This document shows positions 34,903 through 43,520 of a stretch of 64,000 nucleotides of DNA, one piece after another. How positions within the stretch are numbered: position 1 is the first letter of the stretch; the number at the start of each line of letters is the position of its first letter. Below the pieces are notes generated by a model. It was given only the letters and a program-made list of their open reading frames with translations, did no database searches and was not told the origin of the DNA. The DNA comes from a bacterium. GTDB lineage: Bacteria > Chloroflexota > Chloroflexia > Chloroflexales > Kallotenuaceae. Both the position numbers and the translations under genes were made by a program. The stretch lies in the NCBI GenBank assembly GCA_016781505.1, contig JADDQF010000117.1, forward strand, positions 1 through 64,000, in the 5' to 3' direction.

Positions 34903-35946
34903 CTAGCGATGTTGAATGCGTGGGTCGAGAAACGCATACGACAGATCAACCAGCAGATTAACCACCACAAACACAAACGCCACAAAGATAATTCCGCTTT
35001 GCACGATCGGATAATCGCGGCCCTGGACGCCGGCATAAATCCAGGTGCCAATGCCCGGCCACGAAAAAACAGTCTCGGTCAGGATCGCTCCGCTGAGCAG
35101 ACCGCCAAGCTGCAGCCCAATAATGGTGACGACCGGCAGCAACGCATTGCGCAGGGCATGGCGCATGACCACGATTCGGCTACGCAAGCCCTTGGCCTTG
35201 GCGGTCCGTACATAATCCTGGCTGAGCACTTCCAACATCGCCGAGCGCGTCATACGGGCGATGATCGCCATAGGCACGGTGGAAAGCGCAATCGCGGGCA
35301 TGATCAGATGCTTGATGGCGTTCCACGAAAGCTGGGGCCGGCCGAGCAACAGACCGTCGAGCACGTACAAACCCGTCACGCCCTGAAAGCCGCGGCTAAA
35401 CTCGGTATCCAGCCGTTGGCTCACCGGCAACCAGCCCAGGTTAACGGCGAACAAATACTGCATCATCAGCCCGAGCCAAAAGATCGGAATCGAAACGCCG
35501 ATCAGCGCAAACACAGTGCTGCCGGCGTCGATGGCGGAACCACGACGGAGCGAGGCGATAATGCCGATCAGGATACCGACCACAACCGCGATCAACAGCG
35601 CCGCGAGCGTCAGCTCCAACGTCGCGGGAAAGCGCTGGCTGAGCTCGGTCGACACATTGGTCCGGCGCACAATCGAGGTGCCCAAATCGCCGGACAGGAG
35701 CTGCCGCATAAAGCCAAAATACTGCGTGTCAAAGACGTTCCGCTCGCCGCTGAAATCGAAAAAAAGCTTTTTGTCCAGACCCAGCTGAGCGCGGATCTGC
35801 GCGAGCTGCTGCGGCGTGGCGCGCTCGCCCAGCATAGCCAGCGCCGGGTCGCCCGGAATCAACCGCAGCACGGTAAAAATCAGAAACGAAATCCCAAACA
35901 ATACCGGAATCAGGCCCAGGAAACGGCGAATGGTGTAACGCAGCAT
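34903..35946 (-). CDS. peptide/nickel-type ABC transporter permease (DppB-like)
   Basis: A 347-residue permease starting MLRYTIRRFLGLIPVLFGIS, the standard DppB opening, and ending AFLDPRIQHR. The six-helix core includes the FWLGLMMQYLF segment, an EAA-like contact loop (YVRTAKAKGLRSRIVVMRHALRNALLPVV) and FSWPGIGTWIY. I place the start at ATG 35946 rather than the longer open frame upstream (14 more residues without family similarity). The gap to the DppC gene is 15 bases. Confidence 0.88.
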   Translation of the reverse strand: MLRYTIRRFLGLIPVLFGISFLIFTVLRLIPGDPALAMLGERATPQQLAQIRAQLGLDKKLFFDFSGERNVFDTQYFGFMRQLLSGDLGTSIVRRTNVSTELSQRFPATLELTLAALLIAVVVGILIGIIASLRRGSAIDAGSTVFALIGVSIPIFWLGLMMQYLFAVNLGWLPVSQRLDTEFSRGFQGVTGLYVLDGLLLGRPQLSWNAIKHLIMPAIALSTVPMAIIARMTRSAMLEVLSQDYVRTAKAKGLRSRIVVMRHALRNALLPVVTIIGLQLGGLLSGAILTETVFSWPGIGTWIYAGVQGRDYPIVQSGIIFVAFVFVVVNLLVDLSYAFLDPRIQHR

Positions 35947-36012
35947 AGTGATACCAGAGGGCCAAAGGGCGAAAGATGACCCGGTCACCTTTCGCCCTTC
36001 AACGCTCAGAAC

Positions 36013-37854
36013 CTACTTCTGGATCGATAAGCCCTTCCACGGCTCATGGCCGAACGGCGACGGCTCCCAGCCTTGCAGTGCCTTCTTGGCTGCGTAGACT
36101 GGCGGCGCATGCACAACCGGAATGCGCGGCACTTCCTGCGCGATCAGGGTTTGGGCCTCCTGGAAGATCCGAACCGCTTCTTCCTGCGATGTAGCGCCAC
36201 GAGCTTGATCCAGCAGCTCAATGATCCGCGGATTGCTGTAGCCTTGCTGTTCCTGGCCGGTCGGGCCAAAGAAGGTGTACAAGAAGTTATTGGGATCATT
36301 GTAGTCGCCGGTCCAGCCCAGCATCCACATGCCATGCTTCTTGGCCGCATCGACATTGTCGAGATACACGCCCCAATCCTCGGTCTTGAGCTCGACCTGA
36401 ATGCCCACGTCCGCCAGCTGCGCGGCAAAGGCCTCGGCGACCGGCTTGGGCGTGGAGTAGTACGGGCGTGACACCGGCATGTACCAGAACTCAAGGGCGG
36501 TCTGCGTACCGTCCGAGAGCGTCATGGTATCAAAGCCATTGGGGAAGCCGGCCTCGGCCAGCAGCGCCTTCGCCTTTTCTGGATCGTATTCATAGGTCGG
36601 GGCGTCGGTCGGGCGATACTCTTGCATCGCTTCGGGCAGGAAGGTATTTGCGACCTCGCCAACGCCACCGTAGAAGGCGTCCAGGATTTCCTGCTTGTTG
36701 ATCGCATGCGCGATCGCCTGGCGGACCCGCACGTCATCGAACGGCTTGTCGCTAGTGTTAATGGCGATGTAGGCGACATTGAACGGGTCAACCTGCGGCT
36801 CGGTCAGGTTTGCGTCGCTTTGAATTGTTTCGCGCACATCGGGTGCTAGACCAAGGGTAAAGTCGATGGCGCCGGCCTGCAGCTCGGCAAAGCGAGCCGG
36901 AGCATCGGCGATAAAACGCACGACCGCGCCCGGCATCTTGGCCTTGTCGCCCCAATAGTCTTCGTTGCGCGTCAAGATAATGTTCTCGCCAGCATTCCAC
37001 GCTTCGAGCTTAAAGGCGCCGGTGCCAACCACACCGCCCGCAGCCGTGCCATAGGTCGCGCCCGCAGCCCGGACTGCCTCAGGGCTCGACAGGCTGAAGT
37101 ACGTAGCCGACAACAGCTCCGGCAACAGCGGGAACGGCCGCGACATCACGAAGCGGACAGTGTTTTCGTCGACCGCCTCAACCGATTGCAGCGCCGAGGC
37201 CGGATCGCCCATATCGCCGCCAAACAGATCGGCGATGATGGGATAGACCAGGCCCTGATCACGGAAGCCGAACTCGGAGTTCGGATTACCGGCACGCTCA
37301 AAGTTGAAGACCACAGCATCGGCGTTAAAATCGGTGCCGTCGTGGAACTTCACGCCCTGACGCAGCTTGAAGGTCCACTCGGTGGAGTCCTCATTGTTGT
37401 CCCACGACTCCGCCAGCAGTGGCTCGAGGTCGCCGGTGGTGCCACGCGCGATCAGCGTTTCTTCGATCTGCTCGGCCACGGTCAGCGCCTGCCCGGAGGT
37501 GGTTTGGAAGGCATCGAGCGAGTCGGGCTCGCCGGGATTGCCATACACCAAAAAGTTCGCGGTATCTTCGCTGCCCGTGCCACCCGCCGCCGAAGCAGCA
37601 ACGCTTGCGGCGGCGCTCGCCGCCGTGGTGGCCGCGGCACTTGCCGCCGTGGTGGCCGCAGCGCTGGCCGCCGTAGTAGCCGCCGCCGATGTTTCTGTAG
37701 CACCCCCGGCAGCACCCTGGGCCGAGGCGGCAACACTTGCGTCACCCGTGGTCGTCCCACCCGGAGCAGTGCCACCACAGGCCGCCAAGATCGGTAGCAG
37801 CAGCGCGGCGAGCAGGAGCCATGTCAAACGTGTACCTAGCTGATTGAGTTTCAC
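36013..37854 (-). CDS. ABC transporter substrate-binding lipoprotein (family 5)
   Basis: A 613-residue lipoprotein of the DppA/OppA family (SBP_bac_5). The signal peptide ends at LPILAACGG, and a 70-residue low-complexity linker of Ala/Thr/Ser follows (encoded by a 24-base tandem repeat). The mature domain has the family pattern WTFKLRQGVKFHDGTDFNADAVVFN, PFDDVRVRQAIAHAINKQ and YNDPNNFLYTFFG. The ligand is likely a peptide or related solute; it cannot be narrowed. GTG is the start, with GGAGGAAG six bases upstream. It is the first gene of the transporter operon and lies directly behind a TATAAT promoter. Confidence 0.88.
   Translation of the reverse strand: MKLNQLGTRLTWLLLAALLLPILAACGGTAPGGTTTGDASVAASAQGAAGGATETSAAATTAASAAATTAASAAATTAASAAASVAASAAGGTGSEDTANFLVYGNPGEPDSLDAFQTTSGQALTVAEQIEETLIARGTTGDLEPLLAESWDNNEDSTEWTFKLRQGVKFHDGTDFNADAVVFNFERAGNPNSEFGFRDQGLVYPIIADLFGGDMGDPASALQSVEAVDENTVRFVMSRPFPLLPELLSATYFSLSSPEAVRAAGATYGTAAGGVVGTGAFKLEAWNAGENIILTRNEDYWGDKAKMPGAVVRFIADAPARFAELQAGAIDFTLGLAPDVRETIQSDANLTEPQVDPFNVAYIAINTSDKPFDDVRVRQAIAHAINKQEILDAFYGGVGEVANTFLPEAMQEYRPTDAPTYEYDPEKAKALLAEAGFPNGFDTMTLSDGTQTALEFWYMPVSRPYYSTPKPVAEAFAAQLADVGIQVELKTEDWGVYLDNVDAAKKHGMWMLGWTGDYNDPNNFLYTFFGPTGQEQQGYSNPRIIELLDQARGATSQEEAVRIFQEAQTLIAQEVPRIPVVHAPPVYAAKKALQGWEPSPFGHEPWKGLSIQK
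37621..37692. repeat. 24-base tandem repeat encoding an Ala/Thr-rich linker
   Basis: Three near-identical 24-base units in the binding-protein gene, beginning CGCCGTGGTGGCCGC on the plus strand, encode AAATTAAS on the minus strand. The units give the flexible tether after the lipid anchor, and their number may vary by slippage. Confidence 0.75.
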
Positions 37855-37973
37855 AGAACTTCCTCCATACAAGAACACAACGAACGCGCGTTTTGAACCT
37901 AAACGGTGAAGGGGAGCCACCTCCTTTGCATCGACAAACAATCAGGAAGTGTGCGGACATGTGAGTTGGCGCG

Positions 37974-38001
37974 ATTATAGCAGAGAATGCAAGTTGGGCA
38001 A
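37974..38001 (-). promoter_or_regulatory. promoter of the ABC transporter operon
   Basis: On the minus strand TTGCCC, 16 bases, TATAAT. The -10 is perfect. The leader to GTG 37854 would be about 115 bases. Confidence 0.5.
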
Positions 38002-38085
38002 CACTCGCCGCCACCACTGGCACATGGCTGAGCAGAGGTGTTACCGAGAATCACCGCACCCCGCCGTGCTTGGTTCAAATCAGCT

Positions 38086-38114
38086 TTGACGCTCCCGCCA
38101 CTTCTTGCTACACT
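38086..38114 (+). promoter_or_regulatory. promoter of the DUF318 permease gene
   Basis: TTGACG at 38086-38091, 17 bases, TACACT at 38109-38114. It is the same type as the lipoprotein promoter at 11464-11492 and places the start about 35 bases before the ATG. Confidence 0.7.
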
Positions 38115-38154
38115 GGCGCTGCCACAGCACCAATCCACCACAAAGGATTACCCT

Positions 38155-39186
38155 ATGCGCACGGAACCGATCATCGCCGCGCACGCGCCGCGCAAAGTCC
38201 ACCTCGAACTGGGGTGGCTGTTGTATCTGCCGCTCCTGCTGCTGCTCTGGCTGGGCAGCGGCCGCGCTTTGCCAGCCGTGTTCGCGCCACTTACGCCGCG
38301 AATTCAGGGGTTGATCACCATCTTTTTAGGCATCTTTATCGAGGCCTTGCCCTTTGTGCTAGCCGGCGTGCTCGTCTCATCCGCGATCGCTATTTTCGTC
38401 AGCGACAGGGTGATCCAGCGGCTGGCGCCGAAGCAGGCGTTCGGGAGCGCGTTGGTCGGTTCGCTGCTCGGCCTGGCGTTTCCGGTCTGCGAATGTGGAA
38501 CAGTGCCAACAACTCGCCGCCTGCTGCATAAAGGCGCGCCGCTGCCATTCGGAGTCGCGTTTTTGCTGGCAGCGCCGGTGATCAACCCGATTGTGATTGC
38601 CTCAACCTTTGTGGCCTTTAACGGCGACTGGCTGATGGTTGGTGGGCGGATCGGGCTCACCCTGCTGATTGCCGTGAATGTTGCCCTGGTGCTTAGCTGG
38701 CTGCCACGACCAGATAGCTTGTTGGCCAAGGGCGTTGCCCACACCGAGGGTGGCTGTGCGTGCCAACACCAGGCCCACCCGCGTTCCATGATCGGCGTGC
38801 TGCGGCATAGCGCGGAAGAGCTGCTGGAGATGAGTCGCTGGCTGATTCTGGGCGCTTTGCTGGCGGCAACGCTGCAAACGTTTGTGCCGCAGTCCACCTT
38901 GCTGCGGATTGGCAGCGGAGATGTGGTTTCGGTGCTGGTGCTGATGGCCCTCGCGGTGGTGCTGTCGGTCTGCTCCACGGTGGATGCGTTTCTGGCGCTG
39001 GCGCTCAGTGCTACGTTTGGTCCGGGCGCGTTGCTGGCGTTTTTGGTCTTCGGCCCGATGATCGACGTCAAGAGCACGCTGATGTTTTTGACCACGTTGT
39101 CGCCACGGGCGGTGGCGTTGATTGTGGCGCTAGTCGTGCCGCTTGTGCTGGCCGCTGGCATCTCGATCAACATCGTAGTGAGGTAG
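38155..39186 (+). CDS. DUF318/ArsP-type permease
   Basis: A 343-residue membrane protein of the YraQ/ArsP family (DUF318). It has about eight hydrophobic helices in two halves. The family motif FPVCECGTVPTTRRLLHKGAPLPF lies in the first half, and a GPMIDVKSTLMF motif in the second. A long loop between halves is cysteine- and histidine-rich (GGCACQHQAHP), which suggests metal binding. Related ArsP proteins export trivalent organoarsenicals; other members are uncharacterised. AAAGGA precedes the ATG. The TIGR03943 partner starts three bases after the stop, and the two form an operon. Confidence 0.8.
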   Translation: MRTEPIIAAHAPRKVHLELGWLLYLPLLLLLWLGSGRALPAVFAPLTPRIQGLITIFLGIFIEALPFVLAGVLVSSAIAIFVSDRVIQRLAPKQAFGSALVGSLLGLAFPVCECGTVPTTRRLLHKGAPLPFGVAFLLAAPVINPIVIASTFVAFNGDWLMVGGRIGLTLLIAVNVALVLSWLPRPDSLLAKGVAHTEGGCACQHQAHPRSMIGVLRHSAEELLEMSRWLILGALLAATLQTFVPQSTLLRIGSGDVVSVLVLMALAVVLSVCSTVDAFLALALSATFGPGALLAFLVFGPMIDVKSTLMFLTTLSPRAVALIVALVVPLVLAAGISINIVVR

Positions 39187-39189
39187 CGC

Positions 39190-39936
39190 ATGGCCACAAT
39201 CCAGGCATACGAATCACATAGCGCGACTAATTGGCGGGCGGCGATCGAAGGCTGCTTGTTGGTAGGCCTTGGCGCGATGCTGCTGCGCAAAACGTGGGAT
39301 GGCCAGCTCGCGCTGTATATTCACCCCCGCTATATCGGGCTGATTTTGGTCACAGCTATCGCGCTGCTGGTGATCGGCGCATTTCGGCTATGGCTCGTCG
39401 GCTCTGACGCAGCGGTGAACGGTGGGCAGGCTCGCCGCGGGAATGCCGTTTACGCCTTGCTGCTTGCGCCCTTATTGCTCGGCGTGCTGATACCGGCGAA
39501 GCCGGCCGGCTCGGCGCTGGTCGATCCCGCCCAGCTAAACGTCGCCCGGCGCGGGTACACGCCACGCAGCGCGTTGGCCGACGCCGACTCGGCTAAGTGG
39601 ACGCTGTTTGAGTGGATGTTCGCGCGCTACACGCTGAAGCCGGAGGAAGCGCAGGGCAAGCCGGTGGATGTGATCGGCTTTGTGTATCATGGCCCGGAGC
39701 AGGCGGCCGACGAATTTTATGTCGTTCGCTATACGCTGGCCTGCTGTGTGGCCGATCGCTCCGGCGTTTCCCTGCCGGTCAAGTTCGCCAATGCCAATAC
39801 CCTGCCAGACGACACCTGGGTGCAGGTCACGGGCACGATCGAGTCGCGGCCGGGCAATGGCGCTCAGGAACTCGTGGTGATCAACTCCCAGGTTACCCCA
39901 GTGGCGCAGCCAGCCGAGCCGTACTTGTACCCTTAA
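39190..39936 (+). CDS. TIGR03943 family permease partner protein
   Basis: A 248-residue protein of the TIGR03943/DUF1980 type, which normally sits beside a DUF318 permease. It has two or three N-terminal hydrophobic helices (IGLILVTAIALLVIGAF, VYALLLAPLLLGVL) and a soluble C-terminal domain of about 110 residues ending with the family pattern FYVVRYTLACCVADRSG and WVQVTGTIE. The paired cysteines in ACC are conserved in this group and may bind metal. It begins three bases after the permease stop. The role is unknown; the pair is presumed to move a solute together. Confidence 0.78.
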   Translation: MATIQAYESHSATNWRAAIEGCLLVGLGAMLLRKTWDGQLALYIHPRYIGLILVTAIALLVIGAFRLWLVGSDAAVNGGQARRGNAVYALLLAPLLLGVLIPAKPAGSALVDPAQLNVARRGYTPRSALADADSAKWTLFEWMFARYTLKPEEAQGKPVDVIGFVYHGPEQAADEFYVVRYTLACCVADRSGVSLPVKFANANTLPDDTWVQVTGTIESRPGNGAQELVVINSQVTPVAQPAEPYLYP

Positions 39937-39944
39937 ATAGTTTC

Positions 39945-39975
39945 GAGCGGACGACCTCCAGGAGGTCATCCGCTC
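39945..39975. terminator. terminator between convergent permease-partner and 5'-nucleotidase genes
   Basis: GAGCGGA-C-GACCTC pairs with GAGGTC-A-TCCGCTC around a CAG loop: 13 pairs and one mismatch, eight bases after the TIGR03943 stop. Confidence 0.65.
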
Positions 39976-40033
39976 AACTGATAAAGGGGCCTGGACAGAC
40001 GGCTTCGATTGATGCCCGTCCTTTGTTTCGCTG

Positions 40034-42205
40034 CTACTCTTTGACAATCCGACCTTCAGCCTGTGCCGTAAAGGGCTGCGGCAGCTTGGCGATATAGTCA
40101 ACCAGCGCATCCAGATCGACTGGTCCCCCTTGCCGCTCCGTGCCTTGCTGCAGCACGGTAAAGCCGTCGCCGCCGTCGGCCAGGAAGCTGTTGACGGTAA
40201 CGCTGTACTTGGCGGCCCGATCAATCGGCTGCCCGTTCACGCGCACTTCCTTGATCTTGTTGCCGACCGGATTGGCCTCGACGTAGGTGTAGGATAGCCC
40301 GGAGATTTGCAGGATCCGCACGATCAGCGTGCCGTCCGATTGGGGCTGCCACTGCTGGTTGAGCAGCGCGTAGACCTGCTCGCCGGTCAGGTTCATCTTG
40401 ACGAGGTTGTTTCCAAACGGCTGAATGTTGAAGAGCTCGCCGTAGGTAACTTCGCCCGCGTCAAGCGGGGCGCGAATGCCACCCGGATTCATAAACGCCA
40501 TTTGTGTGCCCATCTTGTCACGCTGCGCGTCCGCGATCAGGTTGCCCAGCGGCGTATCCGTTCCCGCATTCCGTTCGTTGGACAGTGCGGTCGCGGAGGT
40601 GCCGACCACCCGGTTCACCAACGGCGCGACCTGCGCCTCGTATTTGCTGACCAGCGCGCCGATTTCAGGATCGGGCGTCATGCCTTCCGCAAAGGTCGTC
40701 ACGATCTCGGCCTTTTTGGCCACGATGTCGCGGGTGGCCCGGTCGATCGTCACATCGATGTCGGCAAACGCGGTGCTGTACGAGAACGCCTGGGTGATCA
40801 GCTTGCCGTCGACCACCGCATTGGTGAACGTATGCGTATGGCCGCTGGCAATAATATCAACCTCGTCGTCGAGATTGTTGGCAATGCTCACAATCGGACC
40901 CGACAGTTCCCCGGCCGGCTGATTTTGCGCTTGCCTGCCGCCCTGGTGGATCAGCACCACGATCGCCTTGACGCCCTGTTTCTTGAGCTCAGCAACGGCG
41001 GCGTTGATCGACTCAGCCTCATCGCGGAACTCCAGGCCGGCTACCCCGCTGGGCACCACGATTTCCGGCGTGCCTTTCAAGGTAGCACCGACAAAACCAA
41101 TCCGGGCGCCCGCAACATTTTTGATCAGATAGGGCTGGAACAGGGTCTTGCCCGAAGCAGTGTCAAAAATATTCGAGGTGATGTACGGAAACTTTGTTCC
41201 GCCCCACGCGCCGGCTGTGGGATGCGCGCCACCCTCGACCAAGCGCTTGAGCTCGGCCGCCCCTTCGTCAAACTCGTGGTTGCCGGGCGTGCCCACGTCG
41301 AAGCCCAACGTATTCATAAATTCCATCGTCGGCTGGTCTTGCAGCAGCGCGGAAACCAAGGGACTTGCGCCGATCATGTCGCCGGCGTGAACCGTGAGCG
41401 AGTACGGCACTTGTTGGCGGCGCTGTTTGATATACGCGGACAGCAAGGCTGCACCACCGGCCGGCCGGTTCGCAACCGTGCGTCCGGTCGAGAGCTGGCC
41501 ATGGAAGTCGTTGACCGCGAAGATCTTCATGTTGAGCGGAACCAGCGCTGCGCCCAGCCGTGTCAGCAACACTCGGCGCTGGCCCTGTTGGACATGAACT
41601 TCCATGCGCGCCCGCTCGAAGTGCTGCGTCAGCACGGTATCGCCGTCGATGTTTTGCTCCTCCTGCGGCTGTGACAAGGGCAAGCCCCACAGCGCCAAGG
41701 ATTCGCGGAAGCTGATGCCGCGGTCTCCGAGGTTAAGACCCTGGGAGCGCCAATAGCGCAGGAAATCACCGCACACCGTGTGCTGCGTTTCCCCAAACGC
41801 AATGCAGTTGGCCCGGGCATTGGCCTCCTTAGGGAAATCACGCCAGTTCCGGCCTTCGCGGACCAGCACCTCGTCGTTAGCGCGGCCGATCAGAATGTTG
41901 TATGGCGCTTGGTTTTGGGGGTGAAGCTCAAAGCGATTGCGCTCAAAGTACTGGACCAGAAACGAGCCTTCTGGCGTTTGCTCTTGTTTCGCGCCAGCCA
42001 GCGGATAGCCGAAGACAGCGAGACCGCCATTGCCCTCCCAGAATTCGCGAAACTCGGGCGCGACACACGCCGTCACACCCGGCTGGTTGAAGCAGAGCTC
42101 TCCTGGAGCCGCCTGCGGCACGGCAATCACGGCCAATGCAATCATGATCGCCGCGACCACTGCCAGCAGCTGTTTCCGACCTTGATCCGTTCTCATCATC
42201 GCCAC
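40034..42205 (-). CDS. secreted 5'-nucleotidase/2',3'-cyclic phosphodiesterase-type metallophosphatase with surface modules
   Basis: A 723-residue exported enzyme. A signal peptide (AAIMIALAVIAVPQAAPGE) is followed by two surface modules (about 35-215) of the kind shared with 13677-15356 and 54652-55752: FWEGNGGLAVFGYPL, VQYFERNRFELHPQN, then GLPLS ... FERARMEVH. The metallophosphatase domain has IFAVNDFHGQL, HAGDMIGASPL, GNHEFDEGAAE, LIHQGG and ASGHTHTF with all metal ligands. The 5'-nucleotidase C-domain follows: NLIADAQRD, GGIRAPLDAGEVTYGELFNIQPFGN and SYTYVEANPVGN. Phosphate scavenging from nucleotides is likely. I prefer GTG 42205 with GGAGG five bases upstream; ATGs at 42199 and 42220 are alternatives. 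Confidence 0.88.
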   Translation of the reverse strand: MAMMRTDQGRKQLLAVVAAIMIALAVIAVPQAAPGELCFNQPGVTACVAPEFREFWEGNGGLAVFGYPLAGAKQEQTPEGSFLVQYFERNRFELHPQNQAPYNILIGRANDEVLVREGRNWRDFPKEANARANCIAFGETQHTVCGDFLRYWRSQGLNLGDRGISFRESLALWGLPLSQPQEEQNIDGDTVLTQHFERARMEVHVQQGQRRVLLTRLGAALVPLNMKIFAVNDFHGQLSTGRTVANRPAGGAALLSAYIKQRRQQVPYSLTVHAGDMIGASPLVSALLQDQPTMEFMNTLGFDVGTPGNHEFDEGAAELKRLVEGGAHPTAGAWGGTKFPYITSNIFDTASGKTLFQPYLIKNVAGARIGFVGATLKGTPEIVVPSGVAGLEFRDEAESINAAVAELKKQGVKAIVVLIHQGGRQAQNQPAGELSGPIVSIANNLDDEVDIIASGHTHTFTNAVVDGKLITQAFSYSTAFADIDVTIDRATRDIVAKKAEIVTTFAEGMTPDPEIGALVSKYEAQVAPLVNRVVGTSATALSNERNAGTDTPLGNLIADAQRDKMGTQMAFMNPGGIRAPLDAGEVTYGELFNIQPFGNNLVKMNLTGEQVYALLNQQWQPQSDGTLIVRILQISGLSYTYVEANPVGNKIKEVRVNGQPIDRAAKYSVTVNSFLADGGDGFTVLQQGTERQGGPVDLDALVDYIAKLPQPFTAQAEGRIVKE

Positions 42206-42470
42206 GGTAGCCTCCCTCATGACGTTGCAATGCCAAAGACAGATGGAGCAAAGGGCGGCTTTATCATAGCACCAACCGCATAATCGCACTATCGGGACAC
42301 AACCAGGCTGGTCTTTGTCTTTACAAATAAATCAAGTCGTTGGCAAGCAGTGATTTGTTTCATCTCCGATACCACCGTTAGTCTGAGCTTGTCGGCCGCA
42401 ATCCCCTAGCAGCAAAGCGACGTAGCCCACCTATGTTATGATTAACGGAGTACGGCGTTGTTTTTTGGTC

Positions 42471-43517
42471 ATGGACGGGCACTTGAGCGACGATACAACT
42501 GAAACGCGCAAAGTTGATCATTTGCGGATTGTGTTGGAAGAAGATGTGGCGGCGAAGGGCGTTTCATCGGGGTGGGCGCGCTATCGCTTCCGGCACTGCG
42601 CACTGCCCGACATCGATCTCCGTGATATTGACACCAGCATTGCGTTTCTGAGCAAACGGCTGAGCGCACCCCTGCTAATTTCGTCCATGACCGGCGGCGC
42701 GGCCGAGGCTGAGCGCATTAATTTGCTGCTGGCAGAAGCCGCCGAGACGCTGGGCGTGGCGATGGGCGTTGGCTCGCAGCGAGCGGCGTTGCGGAATCCC
42801 GCCCTGGCGCGAACATACAGGGTGCGGAAGGTGGCGCCCACGGCGGTGCTGTTGGCCAATCTTGGCGCGGTGCAGCTCAACTACGGCTATGGTGTCAGCG
42901 AGTGTCGGCAGGCGGTGGAGATGATCGAAGCCGATGCCCTGATTCTGCATCTCAACCCACTGCAAGAAGCGGTGCAGCCTGAAGGCAACACGAACTTCAA
43001 GGGCTTGCTGCCAAAGATCGAGGCCGTTTGTCGGGAGGTCGAGGTGCCGGTGATCGTCAAGGAGGTTGGCAACGGCATCAGCGCCGAGGTTGCCCGCCGG
43101 CTGGTCGACGTGGGCGTGGCCGCGATCGACGTGGCAGGCGCGGGCGGCACATCGTGGAGCGAGGTTGAACGGTATCGGCATACGGTCGCGCAAGGACGCA
43201 CAACGGCGGCGGTCTTTGCCGGCTGGGGCATCCCGACAACCCAGGCGATCCAAGAAGTGCGCACGGCGCTGCCCCATACGCTGCTGATCGGCTCGGGCGG
43301 GGTACGGACCGGCCTGGATGTCGCCAAGGCGATCGCCCTTGGCGCGGACCTGGTAGGCTCGGCAGCGCCGCATCTGTTTAGGGCGGCCGACGACCGAGGT
43401 CTGCAAGCGATCTTCGATGGGTTGCGGGGCTTTCAGGAAGAGCTGCGAATCACGATGTTTTTGGTCGGCGCTGCTGATCTCCCAGCTCTGCGGCGCGCGC
43501 CGCTTGAATTCGTGTAG
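42471..43517 (+). CDS. fni: isopentenyl-diphosphate delta-isomerase, type 2 (FMN-dependent)
   Basis: A 348-residue FMN enzyme that interconverts IPP and DMAPP for isoprenoids. Type 2 motifs are visible: LLISSMTGG near residue 60, MGVGSQRAAL, LANLGAVQLNYG, LHLNPLQE, VIVKEVGNGIS, VDVAGAGGTSW and LIGSGGVRTGLDVAKAIALGAD. The start is uncertain: ATG 42471 begins the family-like DDTTETRKVDHLRIVLEEDV segment after five residues, but no Shine-Dalgarno sequence precedes it, and the frame is open to ATG 42438. A TATGAT -10-like box is at 42437-42442. recF starts four bases after the stop, so the two may be co-transcribed. Confidence 0.9.
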   Translation: MDGHLSDDTTETRKVDHLRIVLEEDVAAKGVSSGWARYRFRHCALPDIDLRDIDTSIAFLSKRLSAPLLISSMTGGAAEAERINLLLAEAAETLGVAMGVGSQRAALRNPALARTYRVRKVAPTAVLLANLGAVQLNYGYGVSECRQAVEMIEADALILHLNPLQEAVQPEGNTNFKGLLPKIEAVCREVEVPVIVKEVGNGISAEVARRLVDVGVAAIDVAGAGGTSWSEVERYRHTVAQGRTTAAVFAGWGIPTTQAIQEVRTALPHTLLIGSGGVRTGLDVAKAIALGADLVGSAAPHLFRAADDRGLQAIFDGLRGFQEELRITMFLVGAADLPALRRAPLEFV

Positions 43518-43520
43518 CCG

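Larger units (their letters stand above)
37855..38154. other. divergent intergenic region between binding-protein and permease genes
   Basis: About 300 bases holding the two outward-facing promoters listed. Nothing else is recognised. Confidence 0.5.

Noticed and set aside
34909-35979. Long plus-strand open frame opposite the DppB permease
   Set aside because: It is His/Gln/Arg-rich low complexity, the usual antisense shadow of a GC-rich membrane-protein gene.
37621-37692. CRISPR-like array
   Set aside because: The units are contiguous without spacers and are in frame within a gene.
38071-38085. GGTTCAAATC resembling a tRNA T-arm
   Set aside because: No acceptor stem or anticodon arm surrounds it, and it lies in a promoter region.
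40307-41674. Plus-strand open frame of over 450 codons opposite the 5'-nucleotidase
   Set aside because: The opposite strand has intact metallophosphatase motifs; this frame has none.
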